Assembly: GCF_900142265.1 (NCBI RefSeq)
Contig: NZ_FRAH01000025.1
Location: forward strand, 1-45,865
Length of the DNA stretch: 45,865 bases
Direction of reading: 5' to 3'
Origin: Anaerotignum lactatifermentans DSM 14214
GTDB taxonomy: Bacteria > Bacillota > Clostridia > Lachnospirales > Anaerotignaceae
Shown here: positions 16,604 to 26,039 of the stretch, one piece after another
Numbering within the stretch: the stretch's first letter is position 1
Layout: every line of letters starts with the position of its first letter
Made by a program: the position numbers and the translations under genes
The notes under the pieces: generated by a model
The model's input: only the letters and a program-made list of their open reading frames with translations
Told to the model about the DNA's origin: nothing
Databases searched by the model: none

Positions 16604-18130
16604 ATGGGACGCAAACAACTGCTGGTAGGAACAGCCATACTTGCCGGCGCAAATATCCTGACAAAATGCATGGGATTTTTTTACCGAATCTTCATGTCCA
16701 ACTATATCGGCGCAGAAGGCATGGGGCTGTATCAATTGATTTTGCCCTTATATACACTGGCATGGAGCATCACTGCTGGTGGATTCACCGTAACCGTTTC
16801 CCGCCTGACTGCCCGCGAACATGCCCGCGGAGAAAATGGTTCCATCGGCAGAATTGTCAAACAATCTGCTTCCTTGTGTCTGCTTTTGAGCATCCTTCTC
16901 AGCTGTGTTCTCTTTTGGGGTGCAGACTGGATTGCCCTGCATGTCTTACAAGAATCCAGGACGGCTCTTTCGCTGCGGCTGCTGGCATTTGCCATTCCTT
17001 TTATGTCCGTTGGTTCCTGCCTGCGGGGATTTTTCCAGGGACTCCAGCAAATGACAGTTCCTGCATTTTCACAAATTCTGGAGCAATTGCTTCGCATTGG
17101 CTCCATTTATCTGCTGGCAGGGATTTTTGTACCACGAGGATTGGAATATGCTTGCTTTGCTGCCGTCTGCGGCATCGTGCTGGGCGAAGCCGGCGCTTTT
17201 TGTTATACGTTCTTCCACTACCTGCACAAAAAACGCCGTTGGAAATTCATTCGTAAACCTGCCATCTCTTCCGGCGCATGTTTTTCCCTGATATTATCCA
17301 TGGCAATTCCCTTAAGTGCCATCCGCATCACCGGTTCCCTCCTTTCCACGCTGGAAAATATCCTCATCCCCCAGCGTTTGGCATTATACGGAAGCAGTTC
17401 TCAAGAAGCACTGGCTTCCTATGGGGAACTGACAGGGATGGTAATGCCTTTGCTGATGTTGCCTTCTGCCTTTCTCATGGCATTTTCCGTTTCACTGGTG
17501 CCTGAAATTTCTGAAGCGTGTGCTGTCAGCCAGAACAACCGCATTCGCCGTACTGTTTCCGCTTCCCTTTTGCTGACCTCTATATTAGGTGCTGGTTCTG
17601 CCTGTCTATTCGCTGTTTTCCCTCGGGAAATCTGTTATGTTGTCTACGGCAGGAGCAATTTAGGGCAGCTTTTGTTTCCACTGGCATTTCTCTGTCCTCT
17701 TTTATATGGGCAAACCACCATCAACGGTCTGTTGAATGGCTTGGGAGAACATTTTTTCCTGTTCTGGAGCCATATTCTTTCTTCTCTCATTACCATTGCT
17801 TTTATTTGGTTCGCCATGCCTTATTGGGGATTAAGTGCCTTCTGTGCCGGATGGTTTTGCAGTCTACTAGCGGTCACCATTCTTTCTTTGCGGAAACTGA
17901 AAAAGCGCACAGGTGTATCGCCATCCCTCTTTGACTGTTTTGGACGTCCCATCCTTGCAGGCATTGCTGCGGCTCTTATTATCCGTCTGATCATCCAAAC
18001 CAGTACCCCTTCCCCTCTGTTATTCTGCGGAACACTGTTGGGTATGGGCATACTGTATCTGGTCTTTCTGGGTGCATTGGGCTGTCTGAATGAAGATACC
18101 CTGCAATTGCTGAAAAGAAAGCGTACATAA
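16604..18130 (+). CDS. SpoVB/MurJ-like polysaccharide flippase (MOP superfamily)
   Basis: Membrane protein of 508 residues with about 14 helices. Its opening (GTAILAGANILTKCMGFFYRI) and AEGMGLYQLI match stage V sporulation protein B and related putative lipid-linked polysaccharide exporters. Family role: flipping lipid-linked cell-wall or spore-cortex precursors. Start chosen at ATG 16604 because GGAGG (16594-16598) lies 5 bases upstream; an in-frame TTG at 16592 would place that site inside the gene. Single gene, divergent from the permease, ending at a terminator. SpoVB versus a general Wzx/MurJ-type exporter cannot be settled by eye. Confidence 0.88.
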   Translation: MGRKQLLVGTAILAGANILTKCMGFFYRIFMSNYIGAEGMGLYQLILPLYTLAWSITAGGFTVTVSRLTAREHARGENGSIGRIVKQSASLCLLLSILLSCVLFWGADWIALHVLQESRTALSLRLLAFAIPFMSVGSCLRGFFQGLQQMTVPAFSQILEQLLRIGSIYLLAGIFVPRGLEYACFAAVCGIVLGEAGAFCYTFFHYLHKKRRWKFIRKPAISSGACFSLILSMAIPLSAIRITGSLLSTLENILIPQRLALYGSSSQEALASYGELTGMVMPLLMLPSAFLMAFSVSLVPEISEACAVSQNNRIRRTVSASLLLTSILGAGSACLFAVFPREICYVVYGRSNLGQLLFPLAFLCPLLYGQTTINGLLNGLGEHFFLFWSHILSSLITIAFIWFAMPYWGLSAFCAGWFCSLLAVTILSLRKLKKRTGVSPSLFDCFGRPILAGIAAALIIRLIIQTSTPSPLLFCGTLLGMGILYLVFLGALGCLNEDTLQLLKRKRT

Positions 18131-18135
18131 AAAAT

Positions 18136-18171
18136 AAGGGCTTGCTGTCGCAAAACAGCAAACCCTTTTTA
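18136..18171. terminator. Terminator between flippase gene and rbgA
   Basis: Stem AAGGGCTTGCTGT / ACAGCAAACCCTT with one mismatch, then TTTTTA. Placed between convergent genes. Confidence 0.8.
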
Positions 18172-18184
18172 TTAATTGCTTTAT

Positions 18185-19129
18185 TTATTTCTTTCTTTTT
18201 TTGTATTCTGCCTTTCTGGCTTTATCCGTCTGGGCTTTTTCTTTTTCTCTGGCTTCTTTTTCTGCCAACATATCATTGATGTCTTCCGGCAGTTCCAGTG
18301 TCAGGCGACCTAACTTGCCACCGCGGTATTCATCCATAAGGATTTTAGAAGCACGTTCCAAGTCAGGTTCATCCCCTTTGAGTTTAAAGCCTCTGGCTTC
18401 CGCAATCTGACGCAGTACATCATGGGGCTCCGCAATGGTATCAAATTCGATATTATACCGTTTGCGGATGCAGTCGGGATTTACCACCATCATATGATTG
18501 ATGAACGCTGTTGCCAATGTCTGGGCATCCAGAATATCATCGTTGATGGCACCAGTAAATGCCAGTTTCAGACCTACCTGCTGATCTTCAAATTTGGGCC
18601 ACAAAATCCCGGGTGTATCCAGAAGTTCAAAGTCTTTTTTCAGTTTTATCCACTGTTTGCCGCGGGTCACACCGGGTTTATCCCCTGTTTTTGCTGTGGT
18701 TTTCCCCACATATTTATTGATGAAAGTGGATTTTCCTACATTTGGAATACCGGCAATCATGGCGCGGATAGGCACATTAATTCTGCCTCTGGCGCGAAGT
18801 TTCTCGATTTTATCTTTCATTAATGCACGAGCTGCGTTTGTCACATCTGCCATGCCTGTACCTTTGACGGCATTCATTTCAATGACATGAAAGCCTTTTT
18901 CTTCAAAATATTTTGTCCAGATTTCCGTTGCCGCCGGGTCTGCCAGGTCACTCTTGTTCATAAGCAGAATGCGGTGTTTGTTTTTCGCCAGTTCATCCAG
19001 ATCAGGGTTTTTGCTGCTATATGGAATTCTGGCGTCTACCAGTTCAATGACAATATCCACCAGAGAAATGGTTTCCTCCATCATACGGCGAGTTTTTGTC
19101 ATATGCCCCGGATACCACTGTATATGCAT
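18185..19129 (-). CDS. rbgA: Ribosome biogenesis GTPase RbgA (YlqF)
   Basis: GTPase of 314 residues needed for late 50S assembly. The G motifs are circularly permuted as expected: G4 NKSD (58-61) comes before G1 GIPNVGKST (127-135), G2 (TRG area) and G3 DTPG (171-174). The N-terminal HIQWYPGHM is the YlqF hallmark and the C-terminal part is helical and lysine-rich. AAGGAGG precedes the ATG. It lies 11 bases after lepB, downstream of rplS, an arrangement common in Clostridia that groups ribosome assembly genes with signal peptidase. Confidence 0.96.
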   Translation of the reverse strand: MHIQWYPGHMTKTRRMMEETISLVDIVIELVDARIPYSSKNPDLDELAKNKHRILLMNKSDLADPAATEIWTKYFEEKGFHVIEMNAVKGTGMADVTNAARALMKDKIEKLRARGRINVPIRAMIAGIPNVGKSTFINKYVGKTTAKTGDKPGVTRGKQWIKLKKDFELLDTPGILWPKFEDQQVGLKLAFTGAINDDILDAQTLATAFINHMMVVNPDCIRKRYNIEFDTIAEPHDVLRQIAEARGFKLKGDEPDLERASKILMDEYRGGKLGRLTLELPEDINDMLAEKEAREKEKAQTDKARKAEYKKRKK

Positions 19130-19140
19130 AAAATTCCTCC

Positions 19141-19704
19141 TTATTTCACCATGCCAATATCACTGAAAGGATACAGACGCAGTACCACCCTGCCCATGAT
19201 ATCCTCTTTTTCTATGGCGCCAATGGACTGCCTGCGGCTATCCGTGCTGGCATTTCGATTATCCCCCATAACAAAATAACAGTCCTCAGGCACAACAAAT
19301 GGATAGGTGATGTCCCCTTTATCCTGCATAGGTTCTGCAATATAAGGTTCCTCCACCAGCGTCCCATTTATGTATAAATGATAAATGCCGCTGCCATTGT
19401 TCCGCAGATCAATTTCATCTCCGGGCAAACCAATGACGCGTTTGATGATATTTTCCTGATATTCCACATTATCCAGCTTGCAGATAACAATATCATCTAC
19501 CTGGGGTGAAGCCACTCTTGTTTCCAGTTTATTGATCACCAGAAAATCCCCATGGTGGAAGTTAGGCTCCATAGATGAGCCTTTCACATAGATGGTACCG
19601 ATGACAAAGGTGCGCAAAAGCAAGACAATGACAACAATTGCCACCATCTGTATCAAAGTTGAAATCCATACTTTCTTGTCCTTCTCTGTTTTTTTCCTGG
19701 ACAT
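19141..19704 (-). CDS. lepB: Signal peptidase I
   Basis: Type I signal peptidase of 187 residues when started at ATG 19704, which has AAGGAGG 10 bases upstream; the upstream ATG at 19743 lacks a site. One N-terminal helix (about 16-36) anchors it. Catalytic Ser44 (GSSMEP) and Lys88 (NIIKRVIGLPGD) are visible, followed by MGDNRNASTDSR. It removes signal peptides from exported proteins. Its own promoter lies between it and rplS. Confidence 0.95.
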   Translation of the reverse strand: MSRKKTEKDKKVWISTLIQMVAIVVIVLLLRTFVIGTIYVKGSSMEPNFHHGDFLVINKLETRVASPQVDDIVICKLDNVEYQENIIKRVIGLPGDEIDLRNNGSGIYHLYINGTLVEEPYIAEPMQDKGDITYPFVVPEDCYFVMGDNRNASTDSRRQSIGAIEKEDIMGRVVLRLYPFSDIGMVK

Positions 19705-19741
19705 TGCCCCTGCGCCTCCTTTCCACTTCCCTATCTTTACC

Positions 19742-19771
19742 AATATACCATCTTACCCCTTTTTTCGTCAA
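19742..19771 (-). promoter_or_regulatory. Promoter of lepB-rbgA
   Basis: Minus strand TTGACG (19766-19771), 18-base spacer ending in TGG, TATATT (19742-19747). It follows the rplS terminator. Confidence 0.7.
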
Positions 19772-19797
19772 ATGCAAAATCACATTTGCCTTTCACG

Positions 19798-19835
19798 AAA
19801 AAAGCCTTGATGAGAAACTCACCAAGGCCTGTTTT
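19798..19835 (-). terminator. rplS terminator
   Basis: Minus strand stem GCCTTGGTGAG / CTCATCAAGGC with one mismatch, followed by TTTTTT, just after the rplS stop. Confidence 0.85.
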
Positions 19836-19837
19836 TC

Positions 19838-20182
19838 TTATCTCAATACTTCTTTTACCTTTGCTGCTTTACCAACCTTATCTCTCAGGTAGAAGAGTTT
19901 CGCACGTCTTACGATACCGCGTCTTACTACTTCGATACGATCGATTCTAGGAGAATGCAAAGGCCATGTTCTTTCCACGCCAACGCCGGATGCAATACGT
20001 CTTACTGTGAAAGTTTCTCTGATGCCGCCGCCCTGTCTTTTGATAACAACGCCTTCGAACATCTGCAGTCTTTCTCTAGAGCCTTCGACTACTTTCGCAT
20101 ATACACGAATTGTATCACCTACGTTAAAAGGAGTTACTTCGCTTTTCAGCTGTTCCTGTTCCAGTTCTCTGATGATATCCAT
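19838..20182 (-). CDS. rplS: 50S ribosomal protein L19
   Basis: L19 of 114 residues, the normal family length, starting [11 protein letters not shown] at 20182 with AAAGGAGG upstream. Diagnostic segments: [55 protein letters not shown] and [15 protein letters not shown]. It sits at the 30S-50S interface. Transcribed from its own promoter with a structured leader. Confidence 0.97.
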   Translation of the reverse strand: MDIIRELEQEQLKSEVTPFNVGDTIRVYAKVVEGSRERLQMFEGVVIKRQGGGIRETFTVRRIASGVGVERTWPLHSPRIDRIEVVRRGIVRRAKLFYLRDKVGKAAKVKEVLR

Positions 20183-20262
20183 TTTGTTTCCTCCTTTCCC
20201 CAAAGACGTTCTTACCGCCATCCTCTTGATGCGCCATTGGACCGTCCGTAATCAACATGAAA
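20183..20262 (-). promoter_or_regulatory. rplS 5' leader, possible L19 leader RNA
   Basis: About 80 bases between the promoter and rplS can pair at a distance (GACG near the 5' part with CGTC near the 3' part). Firmicutes often carry an L19 autoregulatory leader at this place. The position fits, but I cannot confirm the consensus by eye. Confidence 0.35.
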
Positions 20263-20263
20263 G

Positions 20264-20292
20264 ATTATACCACGCCTCCGGGTGTTTTGCAA
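20264..20292 (-). promoter_or_regulatory. sigma-A type promoter of rplS
   Basis: Minus strand TTGCAA (20287-20292), 17-base spacer ending in TGG, TATAAT (20264-20269), an extended -10 promoter as expected for a ribosomal protein gene. Confidence 0.85.
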
Positions 20293-20322
20293 GCACTTTT
20301 TATACTTTTTACTGCTTTTTTC

Positions 20323-21261
20323 TTAGTACAGAAAGTGCGCCAGCCATACGCAGGCAGGCAGTTCCACAACGGAAATCAAAGTGGTCAAAAGTACAATATC
20401 CGAGGACATTTTTTCACCATATCCATACTTTTCCACCATCATAGGCACAACAACTGCCGCAGGCAATGCTGCCGTTACCAGAAAAATGGATTTTGCCATG
20501 TCCCCCGCCGGAACAATCAGCATGACTGCCCACGCCAAAAACGGCATCGCCAGCATTTTTACAATACTCAATTCCAGCGCATCCTTTTCATGGAACAGCT
20601 GCTTGATGCCGCTGCTGCCAGCCAGTGCACCTATGTAAATGAGGGAAAGAGGTGTAGAAAGGTCCCCTAACCGTGTCAAAAAGTCCAGAAGCGCCTGTGG
20701 CACAAACTGCACCGTATGGCTCAATGTCAGCGCCAGACCAAGGAAAATAGCAATACAGTTAGGGTTCACAGCACCTTTGAGGAATGTTTTGCCCATCTGT
20801 CCGCCGCTGCCGCCCTGTTTGCCGCCAAGGACATAAACACCATAACTCCACAGATACAGATTCAGCCCCAAAACGCCGGCAGACATATACATAACGCCCA
20901 CATCTCCAAAAAAGATTGCCGCAACAGGCAGACCAATAAATCCATTATTCAGGGAACCAGTGGTGATGTCCAGCATATCCAGCAAACGTCCATCCAGCTT
21001 TCTTGCCTTTCCGTAAAGACGCATCAGAAAACCGAATATCATCATGGCTGCCGCCTGAGCTGCCATCATCAGGAAAAAGCCAACCAGAATATCATTGGTG
21101 ATTTCAATATTGGCAATGGTAGTCACCAGCATAGCCGGAATTGTTGCCTGCATAACCAGACCGCCCAGCCCTTTATTGACTTCACGGGTGAGCCATCCTT
21201 TTCGGTATCCATAATACCCCACCACTATCATGGCAAAGAGTATAAAAAACTGACCGTACAT
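20323..21261 (-). CDS. AEC-family transporter (auxin efflux carrier fold)
   Basis: Permease of 312 residues with about 10 helices. Family features: N-terminal VGYYGYRKGWLT, GGLVMQATIPAMLVTT (first broken helix), NNGFIGLPVAAIFFG (central NGFxGxP motif) and PLSLIYIGALAGS (start of the second repeat). Bacterial AEC members such as MleP or MdcF carry carboxylates; the substrate here is unknown. GGGGAGA precedes the ATG. The gene is separated from apt by a terminator-like hairpin. Confidence 0.9.
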   Translation of the reverse strand: MYGQFFILFAMIVVGYYGYRKGWLTREVNKGLGGLVMQATIPAMLVTTIANIEITNDILVGFFLMMAAQAAAMMIFGFLMRLYGKARKLDGRLLDMLDITTGSLNNGFIGLPVAAIFFGDVGVMYMSAGVLGLNLYLWSYGVYVLGGKQGGSGGQMGKTFLKGAVNPNCIAIFLGLALTLSHTVQFVPQALLDFLTRLGDLSTPLSLIYIGALAGSSGIKQLFHEKDALELSIVKMLAMPFLAWAVMLIVPAGDMAKSIFLVTAALPAAVVVPMMVEKYGYGEKMSSDIVLLTTLISVVELPACVWLAHFLY

Positions 21262-21279
21262 ATTCTCTCCCCTTTCAAA

Positions 21280-21320
21280 GGAAAAGATACCTTCGCTGTG
21301 AAAACAACAAAGGTATCGTC
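21280..21320 (-). terminator. apt terminator
   Basis: Minus strand stem GATACCTT / AAGGTATC followed by TTTTCCTTT, 15 bases after the apt stop. Confidence 0.6.
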
Positions 21321-21334
21321 TTTATCTTCTGTAA

Positions 21335-21847
21335 TCAATAATGCAGTACGGAACTGATGTTATATCCTTCCAGCACGTCTCTGCCGTGGAGGAAATCCAG
21401 TTCGATGAGGAATGCCAAACCAACCACTTCCACACCAACGCTTTCTATCATTTCAATGATGGCTTTTGCAGTGCCGCCTGTAGCCAGCAGGTCATCCACG
21501 ATGACAACTTTCTGTCCGGGCTGGATGGCGTCTTTATGCACTTCAATGACAGCTGTGCCATATTCCAGCGCATACTCCTTGCTGATAACTTCCGCAGGCA
21601 GTTTGCCTTTTTTGCGCACGGGAACAAAGCCTTTTTTCAGATTGTAAGCCAAAGGCATCCCGAAAATAAAGCCACGGGATTCGGGACCCAAAATCAGGTC
21701 AAAATCCACGCCGTCCAGATTTGCCTGAATCTGGTCAATGGCTTCCCGCAGGGCGTCCCCTTCTTTCAACAGTGTTGTAATGTCCCGAAAAATGACACCT
21801 TCTTCGGGGAAATTTTCAATTGATCTGATCTTTTCTTTCAAATCCAT
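21335..21847 (-). CDS. apt: Adenine phosphoribosyltransferase
   Basis: Enzyme of 170 residues, standard length, making AMP from adenine and PRPP. PRPP-binding motif VVIVDDLLATGGT is present, with the flexible-loop region RKKGKLPAEV and the N-terminal FPEEGVIFRDIT. AGGAGG precedes the ATG. It directly follows recJ (13-base gap), the usual clostridial arrangement (often followed by relA, absent here). It could recycle the adenine released by the C-P lyase pathway encoded at 32-42 kb, although the link is metabolic only. Confidence 0.96.
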   Translation of the reverse strand: MDLKEKIRSIENFPEEGVIFRDITTLLKEGDALREAIDQIQANLDGVDFDLILGPESRGFIFGMPLAYNLKKGFVPVRKKGKLPAEVISKEYALEYGTAVIEVHKDAIQPGQKVVIVDDLLATGGTAKAIIEMIESVGVEVVGLAFLIELDFLHGRDVLEGYNISSVLHY

Positions 21848-21860
21848 GGTTTTCGTCCTC

Positions 21861-23639
21861 CTATTTCGACACCCGGAAATCCCGAATCACAAGCTGTACG
21901 GACTGCCTGCCATTATAGGAATTGATGTCAATGCTGTATACAAAGTCTAATGCCATGGGAAGTTTCCCATACTGTATTATTTTATCACAATCCTCTGCCG
22001 GATACAATTCTTTTAGAATTCCCCGCAGATTTTCCAGTCCATTGAAATCCACCGCAGACAATACCATACGAGAAGCATCTTCCCGCAAAGTCAGCTGCAT
22101 CATATCCTTATTTTTTCCAACCAGACGAATCCGTTCCACCCATACATGCTGTGTGGCAAAAAGGGGTGATGGATTTTCCTTGCCAAAAGGCGCCAGTCCT
22201 TTCAGTTCTTCCGCCAGCTTCATATGAATCTGGGAAAAGTCCAGTATTTTCTCAATACGCAGCACCGGTGTCATATCCTGTTCCGTCAATTTGCATTCCT
22301 CATTGAGCCGCTGCCGCAAAATGGGAATATTTTCGTGAGGCAGCGAAAGTCCTGCTGCCATGGCATGTCCACCAAAGCGTGTGAACAATTCCCGACAGTT
22401 ATAAAGGGCTTCGAAAATATGATAGCCTTCGATACTGCGGGCAGAACCTTTTGCGCCTTCTTCCGCTTTTGTAATAAGGATGGTAGGATGATAATACTTG
22501 TCCTTGATGCGTCCAGCCACAATGCCGGCAATACTTTCATGGATTTCTCCGTCATAAAGTACCAGCACTTTTTCCAGAGGCGTTTCCTGCTGGTCCAGCT
22601 GTTCCGTCAGCCGTTCCACCGCCTGTGTGGTCATTTCTTTTCGTTCTTCGTTCAGCTGCATCAAGTGGCGGGCAATGGCACGGGCTTTATCCACATCTGT
22701 TTCCCGAAACAGTTCCACAGCGATTCTGCCGCTTTCCAGACGCCCTGTGGCATTGATGCATGGTCCTACCACAAATCCCAGATGGTATTCTGTAACCTGT
22801 TTATCCGCCAAACCTGTTTCTTCCAATAAAACACGCAACCCCACATTGGTGGTATGCTGTATTTCCTGCAATCCCAGCTTTACAATGGTGCGGTTTTCAT
22901 CCAGCAGATCTACAATATCGCAAACGGTTGCCACTGCCGCAAAACACAGCAGTTCCTTTTCCAAGGGGTCGCCGCTATAGCCAAACCGTCCCAACAACAG
23001 CAGGGCAAATTTATAAGAAATTCCTGCGGCGCACAAGAAAGGAAAAGGATATTCACAATCCCGCCGTTTCGGGTCGATAACCGCATCCCCGCTGGGCAGA
23101 ATATCCCGCCATGCGCCTTCTTTGCCTTCTGTGAAAGCTGGTTCGTGGTGATCCAGTATGACCACTTCCATACCAAGTTCCTTCGCCAGCGCCACTTCCC
23201 CCATGGCCGCAATGCCGTTATCACAGGTAAAAAGCACCCCAACGCCTTCAGCCGCCAGCTGTTCCACCGCTTTATTGTTCAGTCCGTATCCTTCCTGCTG
23301 GCGATGGGGCACATAATAAGTCACCTCACCGCCGCATTTCTCAATGGTACGGCTCAATATGGTGGTACTCATGACACCATCCACGTCATAATCCCCGTAA
23401 ACGGCAATCTTCTTTCCTTTTTTGATAGCCATGGTAATCAGGTCCAGTCCTTTTTCCATATCCTGCATTTCCAGCCCATTGTGCAGACTAGATGCATCGG
23501 GATACAGAAAATCATGGGTCTGTTTTCGGGAAAGCAGTTTCCGATTGGCAAGAACTGCCGCCGTCGCCTGCTGGATGCCCATATCTGCTGCCATGGCACC
23601 AATATCTACTTTTGTACGTTTCAATTGCCAGCGTTTCAT
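21861..23639 (-). CDS. recJ: Single-stranded-DNA-specific exonuclease RecJ
   Basis: DHH-superfamily 5'-3' exonuclease of 592 residues, acting in recombination and mismatch repair. Motifs: YGDYDVDGVMST (81-92), TCDNGI (138-143), LDHHEP (162-167), DHHA1 region with GSARSIEGYHI and FGGHAMAAGLS, then an OB-fold C-terminal part. I start at ATG 23639, with AGGAGG 8 bases upstream; the longer open frame upstream runs through a terminator. Shorter than the roughly 800-residue clostridial RecJ forms that carry an extra C-terminal domain, but complete in the core. Confidence 0.95.
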   Translation of the reverse strand: MKRWQLKRTKVDIGAMAADMGIQQATAAVLANRKLLSRKQTHDFLYPDASSLHNGLEMQDMEKGLDLITMAIKKGKKIAVYGDYDVDGVMSTTILSRTIEKCGGEVTYYVPHRQQEGYGLNNKAVEQLAAEGVGVLFTCDNGIAAMGEVALAKELGMEVVILDHHEPAFTEGKEGAWRDILPSGDAVIDPKRRDCEYPFPFLCAAGISYKFALLLLGRFGYSGDPLEKELLCFAAVATVCDIVDLLDENRTIVKLGLQEIQHTTNVGLRVLLEETGLADKQVTEYHLGFVVGPCINATGRLESGRIAVELFRETDVDKARAIARHLMQLNEERKEMTTQAVERLTEQLDQQETPLEKVLVLYDGEIHESIAGIVAGRIKDKYYHPTILITKAEEGAKGSARSIEGYHIFEALYNCRELFTRFGGHAMAAGLSLPHENIPILRQRLNEECKLTEQDMTPVLRIEKILDFSQIHMKLAEELKGLAPFGKENPSPLFATQHVWVERIRLVGKNKDMMQLTLREDASRMVLSAVDFNGLENLRGILKELYPAEDCDKIIQYGKLPMALDFVYSIDINSYNGRQSVQLVIRDFRVSK

Positions 23640-23666
23640 GGCAATCCTCCTTTTTTCTCTCATCAT

Positions 23667-23708
23667 AAAAAAGGCTCTGCATCTCACTGGAAATGCAAAG
23701 CCTTTTCT
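23667..23708 (-). terminator. galM terminator
   Basis: Minus strand stem GGCTTTGCAT / ATGCAGAGCC with a ten-base loop, followed by TTTTTT. It separates galM from recJ. Confidence 0.85.
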
Positions 23709-23746
23709 TGATTTCCCATCAAACGGTATATGTAATGCCTTTCAGA

Positions 23747-24781
23747 TCAATCTTTGGAAAAAGCGAAAATGGTCTGACTGCGGAACCATTCCCCCTGACG
23801 CAGTACTGCTGAAGGGAAATGTCCATATGCTGTTGCGTTAGGGAAGCCCTGTGTTTCAAAACAGAATCCACTACGGCGACCATAAACGGTGCCATTTTTC
23901 CCTTTCACAACGCCATCTAAGAAGTTGCCGGAATAGAACTGCACACCAGGCTGGTCAGAATATACTGCCATACGGATGCCTGTTTCTTCCCCAACTGCTT
24001 CGGCGCATTTGCGAACCATATCTTTCTGGTAACCATTGGGAATCCAGTTATGGTCATAGCCACTGCCGTTTTTCAGCTGTACAAAGTCCGCATCAATGCG
24101 TTCCATGATTTCATGGGGTTCTCTGAAATCCATGGGTGTGCCTTCTACTGTAGCAATCACACCTGTAGGCAGGCATTCGTTGTTATTTTCTGTATAAAAA
24201 TCTGCGAGAATCTGTACTTTATGCTGTTCCAGTGTGCCTGCATCATGACCGTTCAGATTAAAATAGCTGTGGTTAGTCAGATTCAGCACCGTATCTGTAT
24301 CACAGACTGCCTGATATTCCACACAGAAACGGTTTTCATCATCCAAACGATACCGCACTTCTGTGCAAAGGGTACCGGGATAGCCTTCTTCCCCGTTGGG
24401 GCTGGTGTAACGCATGCAAAGGGCATCGTCCTCCACATCTGCTGTCCAAACCTTTTTGTCAAAGCCTTCTTTGCCTCCATGAAGATGATTTGCACCGTCG
24501 TTGCAGTACAATTCATATTCCACACCATTGAGGACAAAACGACCTTTGCCAATACGGTTGGCGAATCTGCCTGCCACTGCGCCCATGAATTTGTCCTGTG
24601 CTTCATAATCCGGCATGGTGTCATAGCCCAGCACCACATCGGTTCCCGCAAATTTCAGGGACTGTACTGCCGCGCCATATGTGAGGATGGTAACTTCTGT
24701 CCCCACACTGTTTTTCAGGGTAAAGGCGAAAACCGCTTCCCCTGTCTTTGTCTGTCCGAAAAGACGTTTTTTGATTTCCAT
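23747..24781 (-). CDS. galM: Aldose 1-epimerase (mutarotase)
   Basis: GalM of 344 residues, interconverting alpha and beta anomers of glucose/galactose. Catalytic-region motifs: GRFANRIGKGRF, NHLHGGKEGFDKKVW (acid His), NHSYFNLNGHDAG (second His) and a C-terminal FCFETQGFPNA containing the catalytic Glu. AAGGAGAGAAGG precedes the ATG. It follows the glucokinase gene by 22 bases, giving a two-gene hexose-activation unit that ends at a terminator. Confidence 0.95.
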   Translation of the reverse strand: MEIKKRLFGQTKTGEAVFAFTLKNSVGTEVTILTYGAAVQSLKFAGTDVVLGYDTMPDYEAQDKFMGAVAGRFANRIGKGRFVLNGVEYELYCNDGANHLHGGKEGFDKKVWTADVEDDALCMRYTSPNGEEGYPGTLCTEVRYRLDDENRFCVEYQAVCDTDTVLNLTNHSYFNLNGHDAGTLEQHKVQILADFYTENNNECLPTGVIATVEGTPMDFREPHEIMERIDADFVQLKNGSGYDHNWIPNGYQKDMVRKCAEAVGEETGIRMAVYSDQPGVQFYSGNFLDGVVKGKNGTVYGRRSGFCFETQGFPNATAYGHFPSAVLRQGEWFRSQTIFAFSKD

Positions 24782-24803
24782 ATCCTTCTCTCCTTAAAAA
24801 ATA

Positions 24804-25742
24804 TCAGTCATGTATCATCATTCTTGCCGCACCATAAATGCCAGCATCATTTCCCAATTCAGCCAGTTTGAATTTTGTATCTTTCTGGGTGTGGAAAGCA
24901 AATTTACGGAAGTACTCCTCGATGGGATCTGTCAAAAATCTCCCCGCTTTTGACACACCACCGCCAATGAGAATCAATTCCATATCTGCCAGCGCACAGC
25001 ATCCAGCCAGTGCCATACCCATGGTCTTTGCCATAAAGTCAAACACTTCCATTGCCAGCGCGTCCCCTTCTTTTGCCGCATCAATGACATCTTTTGTGGT
25101 CAGGTCGGCTTTGTCACGCAGAATGGAAGGTGCATCGGTTTCTGCCAATTTTTTCTTTGCCAGACGCAGGATGCCTGTTGCGGAAGTATACTGTTCCAGA
25201 CAGCCACAGTTTCCGCAGTTGCAGTGCTCTGTTTCTAAGGGATTCACGCAGATATGCCCCACTTCTGCCGCACTGCCGGTAACACCGCCATGAATCTTGC
25301 CATTGAGAATCAGACCGCCGCCGATACCAGTACCAATGGTAATCATCAGCACATCATCAAAGCCTCTGCCGCCGCCTTTCCATACTTCCCCCAGGGCTGC
25401 CACATTGGCATCATTCCCAGCTTTTACTTCAAATCCTGTCAGGGCTTTCAATTCTTCTGTCACATGCATGACACCCCAGCCCAGATTCACACAATGGTTT
25501 ACCACACCATCATCTGTGACAGGTCCAGGAACACCAATGCCTGCCCCTTTGACAGATGCTTTGTCAATGCCACGTTTTTTCAATTTTTCTTCCAGACTTG
25601 CAGCAACATCCGGCAGGATGGCCTTGCCCCCGTTTGATGTATTGGTCGGGATTTCCCATTTTTCCACCAGTGTGCCTTCCGTTGTAAACAGACCGATTTT
25701 CACAGTGGTACCGCCTACATCAATGCCAAAAACATAATCCAT
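24804..25742 (-). CDS. glcK: ROK-family glucokinase
   Basis: Sugar kinase of 312 residues phosphorylating glucose with ATP. N-terminal phosphate loop GIDVGGTTVKIG; active-site region VKAGNDANVAALGE with catalytic Asp; ROK signature MITIGTGIGGGLI; and the zinc site GHICVNP followed by CNCGNCGCLEQ. The Cys-rich zinc motif is intact, so this is a kinase rather than a ROK repressor, and no helix-turn-helix precedes it. The first gene of the galM unit, with its own promoter. Confidence 0.94.
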   Translation of the reverse strand: MDYVFGIDVGGTTVKIGLFTTEGTLVEKWEIPTNTSNGGKAILPDVAASLEEKLKKRGIDKASVKGAGIGVPGPVTDDGVVNHCVNLGWGVMHVTEELKALTGFEVKAGNDANVAALGEVWKGGGRGFDDVLMITIGTGIGGGLILNGKIHGGVTGSAAEVGHICVNPLETEHCNCGNCGCLEQYTSATGILRLAKKKLAETDAPSILRDKADLTTKDVIDAAKEGDALAMEVFDFMAKTMGMALAGCCALADMELILIGGGVSKAGRFLTDPIEEYFRKFAFHTQKDTKFKLAELGNDAGIYGAARMMIHD

Positions 25743-25819
25743 TTCTACACCTCATGTATATCTGATTTTTGCAGTCCGCTATTTCACGGTGCAAATCAAT
25801 TTTTCAGTCACTCGGAGAC

Positions 25820-25848
25820 ATTATACCATACTTTATAGGAAATGTCTT
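25820..25848 (-). promoter_or_regulatory. Extended -10 promoter of glcK-galM
   Basis: Minus strand TGGTATAAT (-10 at 25820-25825) with a weak AAGACA -35 (25843-25848) at 17 bases. The leader is about 70 bases. The remainder of the 25743-26039 gap holds only the terminator below. Confidence 0.65.
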
Positions 25849-25988
25849 TGTGCAATCTCCATGAGTTCCTATCCCTTATGTTGCAACATTGATACAAATG
25901 CGCCCCAGCTTTTCCTTTTTCTTTACATGCTTATGCGGCGAAATTTTCGGACATGCCAAAAAAAGATGGTTCTTTCCATATTTTCCAT

Positions 25989-26028
25989 CAAAAAAGCCCC
26001 GCAGACCATTTTGTCTACGAGGCTTTCT
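25989..26028 (-). terminator. Terminator of the TPR-like protein gene
   Basis: Minus strand stem AAAGCCTCGTAGAC / GTCTGCGGGGCTTT with two mismatches, then TTTTT. Confidence 0.8.
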
Positions 26029-26039
26029 ATTTGATAGCA